Shown here: piece after piece, positions 42,408 to 50,617 of the stretch
Position numbering within the stretch: position 1 is the first letter of the stretch
How the letters are laid out: every line of letters starts with the position of its first letter
NCBI GenBank assembly: GCA_964501785.1
Contig: CAZCUD010000001.1
Coordinates: forward strand, 62,001 to 126,000
DNA length: 64,000 nt
From: DATBSK01 sp964501785
GTDB lineage: Bacteria; Actinomycetota; Acidimicrobiia; IMCC26256; PALSA-555
Direction of reading: 5' to 3'
The notes under the pieces: generated by a model
The model's input: only the letters and a program-made list of their open reading frames with translations
What the model was told of the DNA's origin: nothing
Database searches by the model: none
Position numbers and translations under genes: made by a program

Positions 42408-43978
42408 CGAGCGTCGATGCCGACGAGCTCGCCCGCGATCTCGCGCGCGCGGCGGTAGTTGGCCTTGCCCGCGGCCGAGCGCTCGAGGTCGGCGACCACG
42501 AGGAACCGCTTCGGCCGCTTGTAGCCCGACAGTCGACCCCGGCACAGGGCCGCGAGCGACTCCTCGTCGAGCGAGGCGCCGGGCGCGGGCACGACCAGCG
42601 CCACGACCATCTCGCCGTAGCGCTCGTCCGGCACCCCCACCACGAGGCAGTCGCCGACGTCGGGGTGCTCGCGCAGCAGGAGCTCGACCTCCTCCGGGTA
42701 CACCTTCTCGCCTCCGGTGTTGATGCAGGCCGAGCCCCGCCCGAGCAGGCGGATCGTGCCGTCGTCGTCGACCGTCGCGTAGTCGCCGGGGATCGAGTAC
42801 CGCACGCCGTCGTAGGTCCGGAACGTGGCGGCGGTCTTCTCCTCGTCCTTGTAGTAGCCGAGCGGGAGCGGGCCGGTGACGGCCACCAGCCCCACCTCGT
42901 CGGAGCCCGCACCGACCGGGCGTCCGGTGGCCTCGTCGAGCACGCGCACCCGATCGTTGACCGCGAACCGCGCCGGCTTGATCTCGGCGTCCGCAGTCGA
43001 CGCGGAGCGACTCATCAGCCCTTCGGACGCGCCGAGCGAATCGATCAGCGTGACGTCGGGGAGGTGCCGCAGCAGCCCGGCCTTGACCTCCGGGCTCCAG
43101 GTGACGCCCGAGGACGTGATCGCGCGCAGCGACGACAGGTCGTAGCGGCCAGGTGCCGCCTCGAGGGCGGCGAGCAGCGGTCGGGCGAACACGTCGCCGA
43201 CGATGGTGAGCACGGCCACGGCGTTGCGCTCGACGGCCCCCCAGAGCCGATCGGCGTCGAGCCCGGGAGCGTCGTCGAGCACGACGGTGCCCGCGCCCGC
43301 CAGCGTCGACAAGGCGATGAACAGCCCGGTGCCGTGCATGAGCGGGCACGCCGGGAGGCAGGTGCCGGTGCGCTTGCCGGCACGGGCCGACTCGATCGGA
43401 TCGGGTGGCTCCGAGCCGGGGCGACCCATCTGCCACAGCGCGCGGTAGAGGTCGTCGTTGCGCCACATGACGCCCTTGGGCATCCCGGTGGTGCCGCCGG
43501 TGTACAAGAACATGAGGTCGTCGCCGTCGGGCTCGCGCGCCGCCCACGCGCCGGTCGGTGTTGCGGCCGCGAGCGCACCCTCGTAGTCGGCGCCCGTCTC
43601 GAGCACGACCCGCAGGCCGGCGCTCGCGGCCTGCACGGCATCGGCGAACGCCGGGTCGTGCACGAGCGCGACGGCGTCGCTGTTGTCGAGCACGTAGCGG
43701 ACCTCGTCGGCGACGTACCGGTAGTTGACGTTGACCGGCACCGCGCCGAGCAGCAGTGCGGCGAAGAACGTCTCCAGGTACTCGGGACGATTGGTCATGT
43801 CGAGCGCGACCTTGTCGCCGGGTCGCACACCACCTTCGAACAGGTGCGACGCCAGACGCCGGGCGCGGTCGCCGAAGTCGCCCCACGTCACGACCCGCTC
43901 GCCGCAGATCAGCGCCTCACGTTCGGGGACGACCGCGGCGACGCCGGACCACACGGCGGCGAAGCTCCACCCGGGCAT
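42404..43978 (-). CDS. Acyl-CoA synthetase (AMP-forming)
   Basis: 524 residues from ATG 43978 with TAGCCT 7 nt upstream. Seen: FLYTGGTTGMPKGVM (ATP/AMP P-loop), DSLGASEGL (A5), GDYATVDDDGTIRLLGRG (adenylate), GGEKVYPEEVE and the C-terminal KANYRRA (catalytic Lys). It activates a fatty or other carboxylic acid to the CoA thioester for beta-oxidation or lipid synthesis; chain length unknown. Divergent from the DUF2236 gene. Confidence 0.92.
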   Translation of the reverse strand: MPGWSFAAVWSGVAAVVPEREALICGERVVTWGDFGDRARRLASHLFEGGVRPGDKVALDMTNRPEYLETFFAALLLGAVPVNVNYRYVADEVRYVLDNSDAVALVHDPAFADAVQAASAGLRVVLETGADYEGALAAATPTGAWAAREPDGDDLMFLYTGGTTGMPKGVMWRNDDLYRALWQMGRPGSEPPDPIESARAGKRTGTCLPACPLMHGTGLFIALSTLAGAGTVVLDDAPGLDADRLWGAVERNAVAVLTIVGDVFARPLLAALEAAPGRYDLSSLRAITSSGVTWSPEVKAGLLRHLPDVTLIDSLGASEGLMSRSASTADAEIKPARFAVNDRVRVLDEATGRPVGAGSDEVGLVAVTGPLPLGYYKDEEKTAATFRTYDGVRYSIPGDYATVDDDGTIRLLGRGSACINTGGEKVYPEEVELLLREHPDVGDCLVVGVPDERYGEMVVALVVPAPGASLDEESLAALCRGRLSGYKRPKRFLVVADLERSAAGKANYRRAREIAGELVGIDAR

Positions 43979-43985
43979 GGCCCGG

Positions 43986-43991
43986 AGGCTA
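43986..43991 (-). promoter_or_regulatory. -10 box TAGCCT of acyl-CoA synthetase (leaderless)
   Basis: Minus-strand TAGCCT ends 7 nt before ATG 43978. Confidence 0.5.
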
Positions 43992-44023
43992 CCGACGAGC
44001 AGGAGGCGCGCCATCATGGGGTC

Positions 44024-44959
44024 GTGACCACGACGTTCCCCGACCCGCTCGGCATCGTCGGCCACGCGTCCGACCTCGCCCGTGCGGGGGTCGCCCGTGC
44101 CGTGCGGTTGCGGGTCACCGGGCGGCGCGGTCCGCAGGTGACCGCCGACGGCGACTCGGGCTGGTTCGGCCCCGGTTCGGTGTGCTGGCGGGTGCACGCC
44201 GACCTCGCGACCGTCGTCGGCGGGCTGCGGGCGTTGCTCTATCAGACGCTGCATCCCCTCGCGATGGCCGGCGTCGCGCAGCACTCCGACTACCGCCACG
44301 ATCCGTGGGGCCGCCTCCATCGCACGGCCGACTTCATCGCGGCGACGACGTACGGGACGAGCGAGGAGGCCGAACGAGCGGTCGCCCGCGTGCGCGGCGT
44401 GCACCAGCGCGTCAGCGGCGTCGCGTCCGACGGCCGTCCGTACTCGGCGAGCGACCCGGAGCTGCTCGCGTTCGTGCACGCCACCGAGGTCGACAGCTTC
44501 CTCGCCGCGTACCAGCGGTATGCAGCGGGGCTCACGGCCGAGGAGGCCGATCGCTACGTCGCAGAGATGGCGTTCGTCGCGCGCGAGCTCGATGCCGATC
44601 CGGTGCCGACGACCGTCAGCGAGCTGCGCGACGTGCTCGCGCGCTACGAGCTGCGGTCGACGCCCGAGGCCCGCGACGCGGTGCGGTTCCTGATGCTCCC
44701 GCCGATGCCGCTCTCGGTGCGTCCGACCTACGGGCTGATCGCCGCGGCCGCCGTCGAGCTCCTGCCGCTGCACGCGCAGATCGAGCTGCGGCTCGTCGTG
44801 CCGCCGCCCTGGGGCCCGCTTGCCGTTCGTCCGTCACTGCGCGCGCTCCTCGGCACGCTGCGCTGGGCCGTGGGTGAGTCACCGACCCTGGCTGCCGCGC
44901 GCGCTCGCGCCGGCGGGCAACGACCGCGCTCCGACGTCGCGAGCGTGGGCGCGACCTGA
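44024..44959 (+). CDS. MpaB/DUF2236-family oxygenase-like protein
   Basis: 311 residues from GTG. It contains the DUF2236 core: LLYQTLHPLAMAGVAQHSDY, DPWGRLHRTADFIAATTYG, and VHATEVDSFLAAYQRY with conserved His. Family members (rubber oxygenase Lcp, mycophenolic-acid MpaB') bind heme b and oxidise alkenes or lipids, although many are uncharacterised. The start lies 45 nt from that of the divergent acyl-CoA synthetase, which suggests a shared lipid-related role. Confidence 0.8.
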   Translation: MTTTFPDPLGIVGHASDLARAGVARAVRLRVTGRRGPQVTADGDSGWFGPGSVCWRVHADLATVVGGLRALLYQTLHPLAMAGVAQHSDYRHDPWGRLHRTADFIAATTYGTSEEAERAVARVRGVHQRVSGVASDGRPYSASDPELLAFVHATEVDSFLAAYQRYAAGLTAEEADRYVAEMAFVARELDADPVPTTVSELRDVLARYELRSTPEARDAVRFLMLPPMPLSVRPTYGLIAAAAVELLPLHAQIELRLVVPPPWGPLAVRPSLRALLGTLRWAVGESPTLAAARARAGGQRPRSDVASVGAT

Positions 44960-44974
44960 GCGCCGGCGTCCGCG

Positions 44975-45820
44975 CTACGCCGGCAGGATTCTCGGCACGT
45001 CGGCGCGTCCTATTGCTGCGTGAACGTGCCGAGAACCCGCCGCGGCGGGCAGCGGCAGGGCGCGCACCGCGTCGGCCGTGCGCTGGGTGTCCCACCCGGC
45101 GTACGCGATGCCGACGAAGGGGACGAAGCCGGCGCCCCAGCGGGCGAGCAGACGGCGGGCGACCGACTGCACGACCCGACGGGTGACGTGTCGACGCAGG
45201 CGGCGCGACGAGGTGCTCCCCGCCGTCGACTCACCCGTCATCGCGAAGATGACGTCCTCGGCGACCTCCTGGGGCGTGGGCTCGAACCCCGCGGCGCGCA
45301 GGTCGTGCAGGCGCAACGACGCCGCGACGTAGAGCTCGACCGCGAGCGCAACCACGTTCGCGCCGATGACCACCGGCAGCGTCGGGGGCACCGCCGAGCC
45401 GCCCGAGACGAGAGCGGCGATCGTCTCGATCTCCTCGCCGGCCGCGGCGAGCCCGCCGGCGGCGGCGAGGATCGCCTTCGCGCTCGTCGTGCTCTGGACC
45501 GGCAGCGGGTGGGCGACGAGCAGGGGCATGATGGCCGTCAGCAGGTGCTCGGTCTCGGTCTCGACGGCCTCCTGGGCCTGCGCGGGCGTGCGGACGCCCT
45601 TCATCCGGCGCACCGAGCGGGCCAGCTCGGGCACCGCCTCCTTCGGCAGCGCCTGGAGCGTGACGCGGGTCGCGCTCGTGAGGCGCTTGGTCGCTGCCGC
45701 GGACGAGGCCACGCGCGTGGCGCCCTGACCGAGGTCGCGGGCGGCGAGCGTCATCGTGCCCGCGAGATCGCGGGCGGCACCGCTCACCTTCGAGTGCACG
45801 CGGCTGGTCCTGCTGGGCAT
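44975..45820 (-). CDS. Membrane-associated protein whose C-terminus is a palindrome
   Basis: 281 residues from ATG with GGAGGG upstream; TTG 45844 is an alternative. It has one clear hydrophobic segment (VPPTLPVVIGANVVALAVELYVAA), a weaker one near the C-terminus (GAGFVPFVGIAYAGW), basic helical stretches, and a long Ala/Thr/Arg N-terminal part. It may resemble EcsC-type proteins, but I am not sure. Its last residues (GSRHVHAAIGRADVPRILPA) are encoded by the inverted repeat at 44989-45035, so they are probably a late addition. Function unknown. Confidence 0.6.
   Translation of the reverse strand: MPSRTSRVHSKVSGAARDLAGTMTLAARDLGQGATRVASSAAATKRLTSATRVTLQALPKEAVPELARSVRRMKGVRTPAQAQEAVETETEHLLTAIMPLLVAHPLPVQSTTSAKAILAAAGGLAAAGEEIETIAALVSGGSAVPPTLPVVIGANVVALAVELYVAASLRLHDLRAAGFEPTPQEVAEDVIFAMTGESTAGSTSSRRLRRHVTRRVVQSVARRLLARWGAGFVPFVGIAYAGWDTQRTADAVRALPLPAAAGSRHVHAAIGRADVPRILPA
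44989..45035. repeat. Inverted repeat read as the C-terminus of a CDS
   Basis: TTCTCGGCACGT (44989-45000) and ACGTGCCGAGAA (45024-45035) are perfect 12-bp arms around a 23-base spacer. It lies inside the minus-strand gene 44975-45820, in its last 16 codons. No second copy was seen in the window. Confidence 0.82.
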
Positions 45821-45881
45821 GAAACGACCCTCCGCCCCGGTCAACGCCGGCAGGGGTGCGGTCGTTCCCGACCGTCGGAGC

Positions 45882-47072
45882 TCAGGCGGGGCGGCGCTCG
45901 TTGAGCTCGAGCGCGTTGTCGCGCAGGATCAGGCGGCGGTCGGCGTCGTCGAGCTCCTTGAGCTCGTTGACGTAGTCGAGCGGCTGGGGCATGCCCTCGA
46001 TGTGGGGCCAGTCGCTGCCGAAGATCACGCGGTCGGCACCCATCAGGTCGACGACCTCGTAGACGTCGTCCTCCCAAAACGGGTTGATCCACACGTTGCG
46101 CTTGAACGTCTCGATCGGGTCCTCGCTGAAGTAGCCCGGCATCTTGGCCTGGGTCGAGCGCAGCTTCTTGAACAGGTCGGGCAGGAACTCCGAGCCGTTC
46201 TCGACCGACGCGACGCGCACGTTGGGGAAGCGGTCGAAGAGCTTCCCGAACACGAGCGTGATCAGGAAGTCGTACGCGGCGCGCTCGATCGCGAAGACGC
46301 GCACCGACGGTGCCCAGCCCCCACCCGTGAAGCCGGCGCTGAACCGGTCGTCGGCGTAGCCGTTGCTCGAGTACCCGCTGTCGCCGGCGTGCACCACCAC
46401 GGTGATGCCGGCTTCGTCGACCCGGGCCCAGAACGGGTCGAACATCGGATCGGTCGGCGGACGCTGACCGTGCTCGGTCGTCGGTGCGGCCGGGCGCAGC
46501 ACCACCGTGCGCGCGTCGTGGTCGAGCGCCCACTCCAGCTCGCGCACCGCCCACTCGGGGTCGGCGAGGGTGAGGTAGGGCGACGCGTAGATGCGGTCGT
46601 CGAAGTTGCAGCCCCAGTCGTCCTCGAGCCACCGGTTGAACGCGGTGCACATGATCGTGACGCCCTCGGGGTCGTCCTTGAGGAGCTCCTCGTAGAGGAT
46701 GCCGAGGGTCGGGAACAGCCAGATCTTCTCGAGGCCCTGCGCGTCCATCACCTGGAGCCGCACCTCACGGTCGCGGTACTCGGGGCGGATCGGCTCGCGG
46801 TCGCGGAGGAACTCGAGCGGGCTCTTCCCGTCGGGGTTGCCCCGGAAGTAGTCGTGCATCGCGCCGGCCTTGGCGACCGGGTCGAACGTGGGGTTCACGA
46901 CGGCGTGGCTCACGCGGCCGCCGACCACGTGGTACCGCCGGCCGTCGATCTCGCACCACTGCACGATGCGAGGCCCGAGCTTCGGGTCGAGGTGGCGGGT
47001 GAAGGCGTCGATCGCCTCGTAGTAGTGGTTGTCGGCGTCGAAGACCTCGTAGCCGAACTGGTCTGCGTCCAT
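45882..47072 (-). CDS. Amidohydrolase-family metal-dependent hydrolase
   Basis: 396 residues. TIM-barrel motifs of amidohydrolase 2: VFDADNHYYE at the N-terminus, VHAGDSGYSS (His), VENGSEFLP, and FGSDWPHIEG (catalytic Asp). These enzymes hydrolyse or decarboxylate aromatic or cyclic acids, and are common in actinobacteria with steroid and lipid genes. Substrate unknown. Confidence 0.87.
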   Translation of the reverse strand: MDADQFGYEVFDADNHYYEAIDAFTRHLDPKLGPRIVQWCEIDGRRYHVVGGRVSHAVVNPTFDPVAKAGAMHDYFRGNPDGKSPLEFLRDREPIRPEYRDREVRLQVMDAQGLEKIWLFPTLGILYEELLKDDPEGVTIMCTAFNRWLEDDWGCNFDDRIYASPYLTLADPEWAVRELEWALDHDARTVVLRPAAPTTEHGQRPPTDPMFDPFWARVDEAGITVVVHAGDSGYSSNGYADDRFSAGFTGGGWAPSVRVFAIERAAYDFLITLVFGKLFDRFPNVRVASVENGSEFLPDLFKKLRSTQAKMPGYFSEDPIETFKRNVWINPFWEDDVYEVVDLMGADRVIFGSDWPHIEGMPQPLDYVNELKELDDADRRLILRDNALELNERRPA

Positions 47073-47100
47073 GGCCCCAGCGTACGTCGACGGTCTCGGC

Positions 47101-48261
47101 TCAGGCGTCGACGACGGTCGTGCTGCGCTGCAGGACGGCCGCGAACGCGGCGTGGGCCAGCACGAACACGGTGAGCACGACCGCCGCGACGTCGACGGTC
47201 ACCCACGGCGCCCTCCAGATCAGGGCTCCGATCGGCACCAGGAGCGCGGCCGAGGCGAGCCGGAGGACGAGCAGCGGTCGGATCGGCCTGCGTCGGGTGC
47301 ACGCACCGATGGCGGCGAGCGCGAGGTAGACCCCGATGAGGGGGCACACGACGAGGAGCGTCCGGTCGAGGCCGATCGTCTCGCCGAGGTCGAGGCGGAG
47401 CAGCTTCGCGTACCCGACGGCGATGCCGACGATGAACACCTGGAGCATGAGGTGCCCGCCGAACCAGCCGACCAGCCGGCCCATCCGCGACGGGAGCGCG
47501 GCGTCGGGAACGTCGTCGAAGTACGCCCACCAGACCGCGAAGACGACGACGAAGAGGTTGGGCAGCACGAAGAAGTCGATGTTCTCCAGCGCACCCTCGG
47601 ATGCGAGCAGCGAGACCTTCACGAACGACTCGCCCAGCACGAGGATCGTGAGCAGGCCGAAGCGCTCGACGAGATGGCCCTCGTGGACCCGCGCCTCGTG
47701 GGGCCGGCGCCCGAGCCGATACTCGAGACCGGGCACGACGATGATCGCGACGGCGAGCGGCCACATCACCCAGCGCACCGGTCCGGCCAGCCCCCACGCG
47801 ACCAGGAGCGGGACCACGGCGAGCACGTACTCGTTGCGCCGCTGCCTCGCGAGCGCGCCGAACGCGCCGGGTCGTCCCGTGCACCGGGCGTGCATCACCG
47901 CCACGTCGAGGCAGAGGAGCGCGTACAGGAACGCCACGAGACCGGGGTGCTCGTCGACGCCCTCGGCGACCGCGATCGCCAGCAGCGACAGCAGCAGCAT
48001 CTGGACGAGGATCAGGGCCCGCTGGGGCAGGTCGTCGACGACGTAGCGGTTGGCGAACAGCGTGGTGGTGAGCCAGATCCACCAGGTGATGGCGAACGCC
48101 CCGACCGACAGCACGATGGTCTCGAGGTCGGGGGTGTCGCTCACGGCGTCGCTGAAGGTGATGATCGCGGCGACGAAGACGAGGTCGTAGAACAGCTCCA
48201 GCCAGCCGACCTGGCGGGCCCCCTCGTGGCTGGTGTTGCTGGTGTGGCTCGTTTGGTCCAT
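47101..48261 (-). CDS. ltrA: LtrA-type membrane protein
   Basis: 386 residues from ATG with about eleven hydrophobic helices. The family signature is GWLELFYDLVFVAAI near the N-terminus, plus GLLTILVLGESFVK and the late GHLMLQVFIVGIAVGY. LtrA (low-temperature requirement A) homologues are widespread in bacteria; their transported substrate or function is not established. Divergent from the lipoprotein gene with 24 bases between starts. Confidence 0.87.
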   Translation of the reverse strand: MDQTSHTSNTSHEGARQVGWLELFYDLVFVAAIITFSDAVSDTPDLETIVLSVGAFAITWWIWLTTTLFANRYVVDDLPQRALILVQMLLLSLLAIAVAEGVDEHPGLVAFLYALLCLDVAVMHARCTGRPGAFGALARQRRNEYVLAVVPLLVAWGLAGPVRWVMWPLAVAIIVVPGLEYRLGRRPHEARVHEGHLVERFGLLTILVLGESFVKVSLLASEGALENIDFFVLPNLFVVVFAVWWAYFDDVPDAALPSRMGRLVGWFGGHLMLQVFIVGIAVGYAKLLRLDLGETIGLDRTLLVVCPLIGVYLALAAIGACTRRRPIRPLLVLRLASAALLVPIGALIWRAPWVTVDVAAVVLTVFVLAHAAFAAVLQRSTTVVDA

Positions 48262-48269
48262 TGGGAACG

Positions 48270-48277
48270 AGTATCCT
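48270..48277. promoter_or_regulatory. Overlapping divergent -10 boxes (ltrA / lipoprotein)
   Basis: Plus-strand TATCCT (48272-48277) ends 8 nt before the TTG at 48286. On the minus strand GATACT (complement of 48270-48275) ends 8 nt before the ltrA ATG at 48261. They share four bases, so only one polymerase can open this DNA at a time. Confidence 0.55.
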
Positions 48278-48285
48278 CGGTCGCC

Positions 48286-49218
48286 TTGCGCCTCCGTGTC
48301 ACCCTCCTCGCGCTCTGCGTGGCCGGCCTTGCCGCGGCCTGCGTGCCGGTCGCGCCCGGACCGCCGCCGGCGCCCGAGTCGCAGACCTGCAGCCCGTTCT
48401 GGCGGGGCTACGTGGTGCCGAGCGACCACAACTACGCGGGGATCGGTGCATACAACGGCAGCGATCGGTACATGTGCAAGCCGACGCCGAGGCGAGGAGT
48501 TCGGGCCCAGATCCAGCACCTGCGCAACTACGCCGACCCGGCGTCGACGCCCTACAACCTGGGTGCCCCGCTCGAGACCCGCCCGCAGTACAACGCCGCC
48601 AACTTCGAGTCGTTCGTGTACCACGGGCAGGCCCCGCGCTGGGTCGACCTCGAGGGCCGGTGGGCGGTTCCGGGCACGACGTACTGGGACACGATCCACA
48701 ACATCTGCGACGGCATCACCGGCGACGCGCTGCCCTTCGGCGTGACGATCATGGGCAAGAGTCGCTACACCGCCGCCCAGATCGCGGCGCGGGTGATCGC
48801 GGTGGGCAACCCGTGGAAGCCCGAGGTCTCCCCGCAGGCGCTCGCGCAGATCTACATCGACGAGGGCAACAAGGCCGGCGTGCGCGGCGACATCGCGTTC
48901 TGCCAGTCGATCCTCGAGACCGGCTGGTTCTCGTGGCCGAGCTCGCCGGCCGAGGCGCAGGCCCAGCAGGCGACGACGAGCGCGGTGCCCGACGAGACGA
49001 CGACCACGTCCAGCACGACGACGTCGACCACGACCACGACGACCACGGTGCCCGGTGACCCGAGCACGACCACCACGACGACCGCGGGGGACCCGACCAC
49101 GACGACGACGACCACCACGACGGCCCCGCCGCCCGCGCCGCGCGTCGCGACGCCACCGCCGCTCGATCCGGTGTTCGCCCTCTACTTCGAGCTCCGGCAG
49201 GCGACGAAGCGCTACTAG
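48286..49218 (+). CDS. Lipoprotein with a permuted glucosaminidase-like domain
   Basis: 310 residues from a leaderless TTG. A lipobox (LAAAC, Cys19) marks it as a lipoprotein. Residues 49-147 (HNYAGIGAY, GVRAQIQHLRNYA, APRWVDLEGRWAVPGTTYW) match what is normally the second half of glucosaminidase-type peptidoglycan hydrolases. Residues 154-216 (MGKSRYTAAQIAARV, SPQALAQIYIDEGNKAGVRGD, AFCQSILETGWF) match the usual first half, with the catalytic Glu193 in IDEG. The order is thus circularly swapped. A Thr-rich linker with TTTTT runs follows to residue 300. Peptidoglycan cleavage in the wall is likely. Confidence 0.8.
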   Translation: MRLRVTLLALCVAGLAAACVPVAPGPPPAPESQTCSPFWRGYVVPSDHNYAGIGAYNGSDRYMCKPTPRRGVRAQIQHLRNYADPASTPYNLGAPLETRPQYNAANFESFVYHGQAPRWVDLEGRWAVPGTTYWDTIHNICDGITGDALPFGVTIMGKSRYTAAQIAARVIAVGNPWKPEVSPQALAQIYIDEGNKAGVRGDIAFCQSILETGWFSWPSSPAEAQAQQATTSAVPDETTTTSSTTTSTTTTTTTVPGDPSTTTTTTAGDPTTTTTTTTTAPPPAPRVATPPPLDPVFALYFELRQATKRY

Positions 49219-49901
49219 CGCTCGGCGAAGTCGGCGTCGATCGCCGCCCGCAGGCGCGCGAGCGACTCCTGGCGAAGCAGCAGCTTCGTCGCCGTGTGCG
49301 CGGCCCGATCGAGCTCGCGGTAGGCGCGGGCCTGCTCCTGGGCCGCACCGAGCACGTCGTCGGGCGCCACGACCGCGTCGAGGAGCCCGGCCGGCACGGC
49401 GTCGGCGGGCGCGTAGACCTCGGCCAGGGTGGCGGCCCGTTGGAGGTGGGCCGGCGCGAGACGCAGGCGCAGGATCTCGATCGCCGCGACCGGCAGCGAC
49501 AGGCCGATCGCGACCTCGTTGGCGGTGATCCGGAACGGTCCGTCCGCGCCGATCCGGTAGTCGGCCGACTGCACGAGGAACAGGCCCATCGCCACCGCGT
49601 GGCCGGTGACGGCCACCACGACCGGGGTCGGGAACGACAGGAGCCGCAGTGACGTCTCGAAGCCCGTGCGCAGCATCTCGCGCGCGTCGGGGCCGCCGGC
49701 GTTGAGCACCCCGAGGTCGAAGCCGCCCGAGAAGCGCCCCTCGCGCCCCGCGAGCACGACGACCGCGCCGTCGGCCTCGGCCCGGTCGAGCGCCGCCCCG
49801 ATCGCCCGCAGCATGTCGAGCGACAGCGCGTTCACCTTGCCGTCGTCCATCGTGATCGTCGCGACGCCGTCGTCGAAGTCGTAGCGCAGGTGATCGGTCA
49901 C
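49215..49901 (-). CDS. Enoyl-CoA hydratase/isomerase family protein
   Basis: 228 residues from GTG, a little short for a crotonase. The oxyanion loops are SGGFDLGVLN and GHAVAMGLFLVQSADYRIG; ITANEVAIGLSLP holds the catalytic Glu region. It adds water to, or isomerises, an unsaturated acyl-CoA. Its start overlaps the TetR stop (GTGA), and its stop shares bases with that of the convergent lipoprotein gene. Confidence 0.87.
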   Translation of the reverse strand: MTDHLRYDFDDGVATITMDDGKVNALSLDMLRAIGAALDRAEADGAVVVLAGREGRFSGGFDLGVLNAGGPDAREMLRTGFETSLRLLSFPTPVVVAVTGHAVAMGLFLVQSADYRIGADGPFRITANEVAIGLSLPVAAIEILRLRLAPAHLQRAATLAEVYAPADAVPAGLLDAVVAPDDVLGAAQEQARAYRELDRAAHTATKLLLRQESLARLRAAIDADFAER

Positions 49902-50509
49902 CGTCTGCCTCCTGTGAGTCCGTCGAGGATCATCGCCGCGAACCGCGTCGCCATGTCGTCCACCGGCACGGTGGCGCGCCCGAGCGCCGCGTCGAGCTTC
50001 TCGATGTTCGGGCGCAGGGTGATCAGCCCCTGCATCGCGCTCCAGCAGAGGTAGGCGGCCTCGGTGACGTCGAGCGACGGGTCGTAGCGGTCCGCGACGG
50101 CGCGCACGGCTTCCTCGAGCACCCGGAACGCGCGCTGACCGGCCGCCTGGTAGTCGGGGTCGTCGCCGTCGACGACGTCGAGCCGGAAGACGATCTGGCA
50201 GTGCGCGGGGTGCGTCACCCCGCTGTGCACGTACGCGCGGCCGATCGCGACGAGCTGGTCGCGCGGGTCGTCGACGCTCTCGGCCGCGGCGGTCGTGGCC
50301 GCGGCGAGGTGGTCGAACGCCTCGACGGCGACCGAGGTCAGCAGGCCACGCGAATCACCGAAGTGGTGCGCGGGTGCGGCGTGGGACACGCCCGCTCGGC
50401 GCGCCACCTCCCGCAGCGTGAACCCGGCGACGCCCTTCTCGGTGATGACCTCCACCGCAGACCGCCGCAGGGCATTGGGGAGATCGCCGTGGTGGTAGCT
50501 CTCGCTCAT
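49898..50509 (-). CDS. TetR-family repressor
   Basis: 203 residues from ATG 50509. The N-terminal helix-turn-helix is FTLREVARRAGVSHAAPAHHFGDSRGLL. The rest is a helical ligand-binding domain. A near-perfect palindrome (TCTTGACGGCGTCAAGA) lies in the promoter between it and the divergent MFS pump, so it probably represses both its own operon with the crotonase and the pump. Inducer unknown; a lipophilic or acyl compound is plausible from context. Confidence 0.9.
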   Translation of the reverse strand: MSESYHHGDLPNALRRSAVEVITEKGVAGFTLREVARRAGVSHAAPAHHFGDSRGLLTSVAVEAFDHLAAATTAAAESVDDPRDQLVAIGRAYVHSGVTHPAHCQIVFRLDVVDGDDPDYQAAGQRAFRVLEEAVRAVADRYDPSLDVTEAAYLCWSAMQGLITLRPNIEKLDAALGRATVPVDDMATRFAAMILDGLTGGRR

Positions 50510-50528
50510 CGTGACCCCCGGCACAGTA

Positions 50529-50559
50529 TCTTGACGGCGTCAAGACCTGTCTTTACGTT
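50529..50559 (+). promoter_or_regulatory. MFS pump promoter with overlapping TetR operator
   Basis: TTGACG (50531-50536), a 17-bp spacer and TACGTT (50554-50559) form a classical two-box promoter for the pump gene. The palindrome at 50529-50545 (8-bp arms around one G) covers the -35, ideal for repression. The minus-strand TetR gene has TACTGT 13 nt before its ATG. Confidence 0.72.
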
Positions 50560-50617
50560 GTCAACTTACAGCGGCCGGGGGCAACGTCCCGGCCCCGACG
50601 ACGAGACGGGGGCCCAG

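Noticed and set aside
42665..44023. Long upstream extension of the DUF2236 gene
   Set aside because: This part is antisense to the acyl-CoA synthetase and low in complexity; the GTG at 44024 starts the recognisable protein.
48990..49130. Repetitive ACGAC/ACCACG tract that looked like a satellite or CRISPR-like repeat
   Set aside because: It has no regular spacer and reads as a Thr-rich linker of the lipoprotein, interrupted by Pro-Gly-Asp, in frame with the gene.
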